Made by a program: the position numbers and the translations under genes | Shown: one piece after another, positions 5,267 to 5,371 of the stretch | Numbering within the stretch: the first letter of the stretch is position 1 | Layout: every line of letters starts with the position of its first letter | Notes under the pieces: model-generated | What the model was told of the DNA's origin: nothing | What the model saw: the letters and a program-made list of their open reading frames with translations, nothing else | The model's database searches: none | Assembly: GCA_900549555.1 (NCBI GenBank) | Contig: UROO01000115.1 | Span: 1 to 5,371, forward strand | Direction: 5' to 3' | DNA: 5,371 nt | From: an uncultured Collinsella sp. | GTDB taxonomy: Bacteria > Actinomycetota > Coriobacteriia > Coriobacteriales > Coriobacteriaceae

Positions 5267-5371
5267 AGTTGGATGCCCTCGGCGACCTTCTCGACGGCCT
5301 TGTCGCCGGCGAGCGTGCGCAGCAGCTCCAAGGCAAAGGGGAGCGACTGTGCCATGCCGCTGGCGGTGATG
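5263..5371 (-). CDS. DJ-1/PfpI (ThiJ/YajL-like) family protein, C-terminal end only
   Basis: The gene runs in from the right edge; 35 codons and the TGA stop (5265-5263) are visible. The peptide contains ITASGMAQSLPFALELLRTL and then AGDKAVEKVAEGIQL, matching the usual end of DJ-1/YajL proteins (I-T-S-x-G-x-x-x-x-x-F-A-L-x-x-x-x-x-L-x-G then a Lys/Ala/Glu-rich helix). Family members act as glutamine-amidotransferase-like deglycases or stress chaperones, but the catalytic cysteine is outside the window, so activity cannot be judged. It overlaps maf by four bases, so the two form an operon. Confidence 0.75.
   Translation of the reverse strand, partial: ITASGMAQSLPFALELLRTLAGDKAVEKVAEGIQL

Overview
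The window is a GC-rich bacterial contig end carrying five recognisable genes in a compact, strand-alternating layout. Protein content (phosphate acetyltransferase, a Maf pyrophosphatase, a P1/DmpA-type peptidase, a UDP-galactopyranose mutase with a family 2 glycosyltransferase) and the general style of the proteins suggest a gut actinobacterium of the Coriobacteriia, perhaps Collinsella. That assignment is recognition by eye, not a search result.

Layout. Bases 1-49 are not genomic: they are the end of an Illumina P5/i5/Nextera (Tn5) adapter. From base 50 the minus strand encodes the first 233-234 residues of phosphate acetyltransferase (pta); its last third is missing because the library fragment ended there. 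Between pta and the next gene lies a 231-bp divergent control region (751-981) with back-to-back TATAAT boxes, several inverted repeats and a hairpin in each leader. On the plus strand follow glf (982-2184) and an overlapping family 2 glycosyltransferase (2177-3208), a translationally coupled pair that probably makes UDP-galactofuranose and uses it, or a related sugar, for a cell-surface glycan.

The 374-bp convergent intergenic region (3209-3582) is the most interesting part. It is a decayed large palindrome centred near 3295 whose outer arms include the stop codon and last codons of the glycosyltransferase. On the minus strand the mirrored copy still reads A-S-K-I-F-K-F-K-stop, with synonymous third-base differences from the real gene end. 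I read this as the remnant 3' end of a second, convergent glycosyltransferase copy, together with its mirrored terminator. A further hairpin terminator (3488-3526) serves the minus-strand genes.

The right part is a minus-strand run: a DJ-1/PfpI-family gene entering from the right edge (only its C-terminus is seen), maf overlapping it by ATGA, a terminator-like hairpin, and a P1-family peptidase with its own good ribosome binding site. I saw no tRNA, rRNA, CRISPR array, insertion sequence or phage gene, and no convincing new defence or mobile system; the notable items are the adapter chimera, the mirrored gene remnant and the divergent promoter region.
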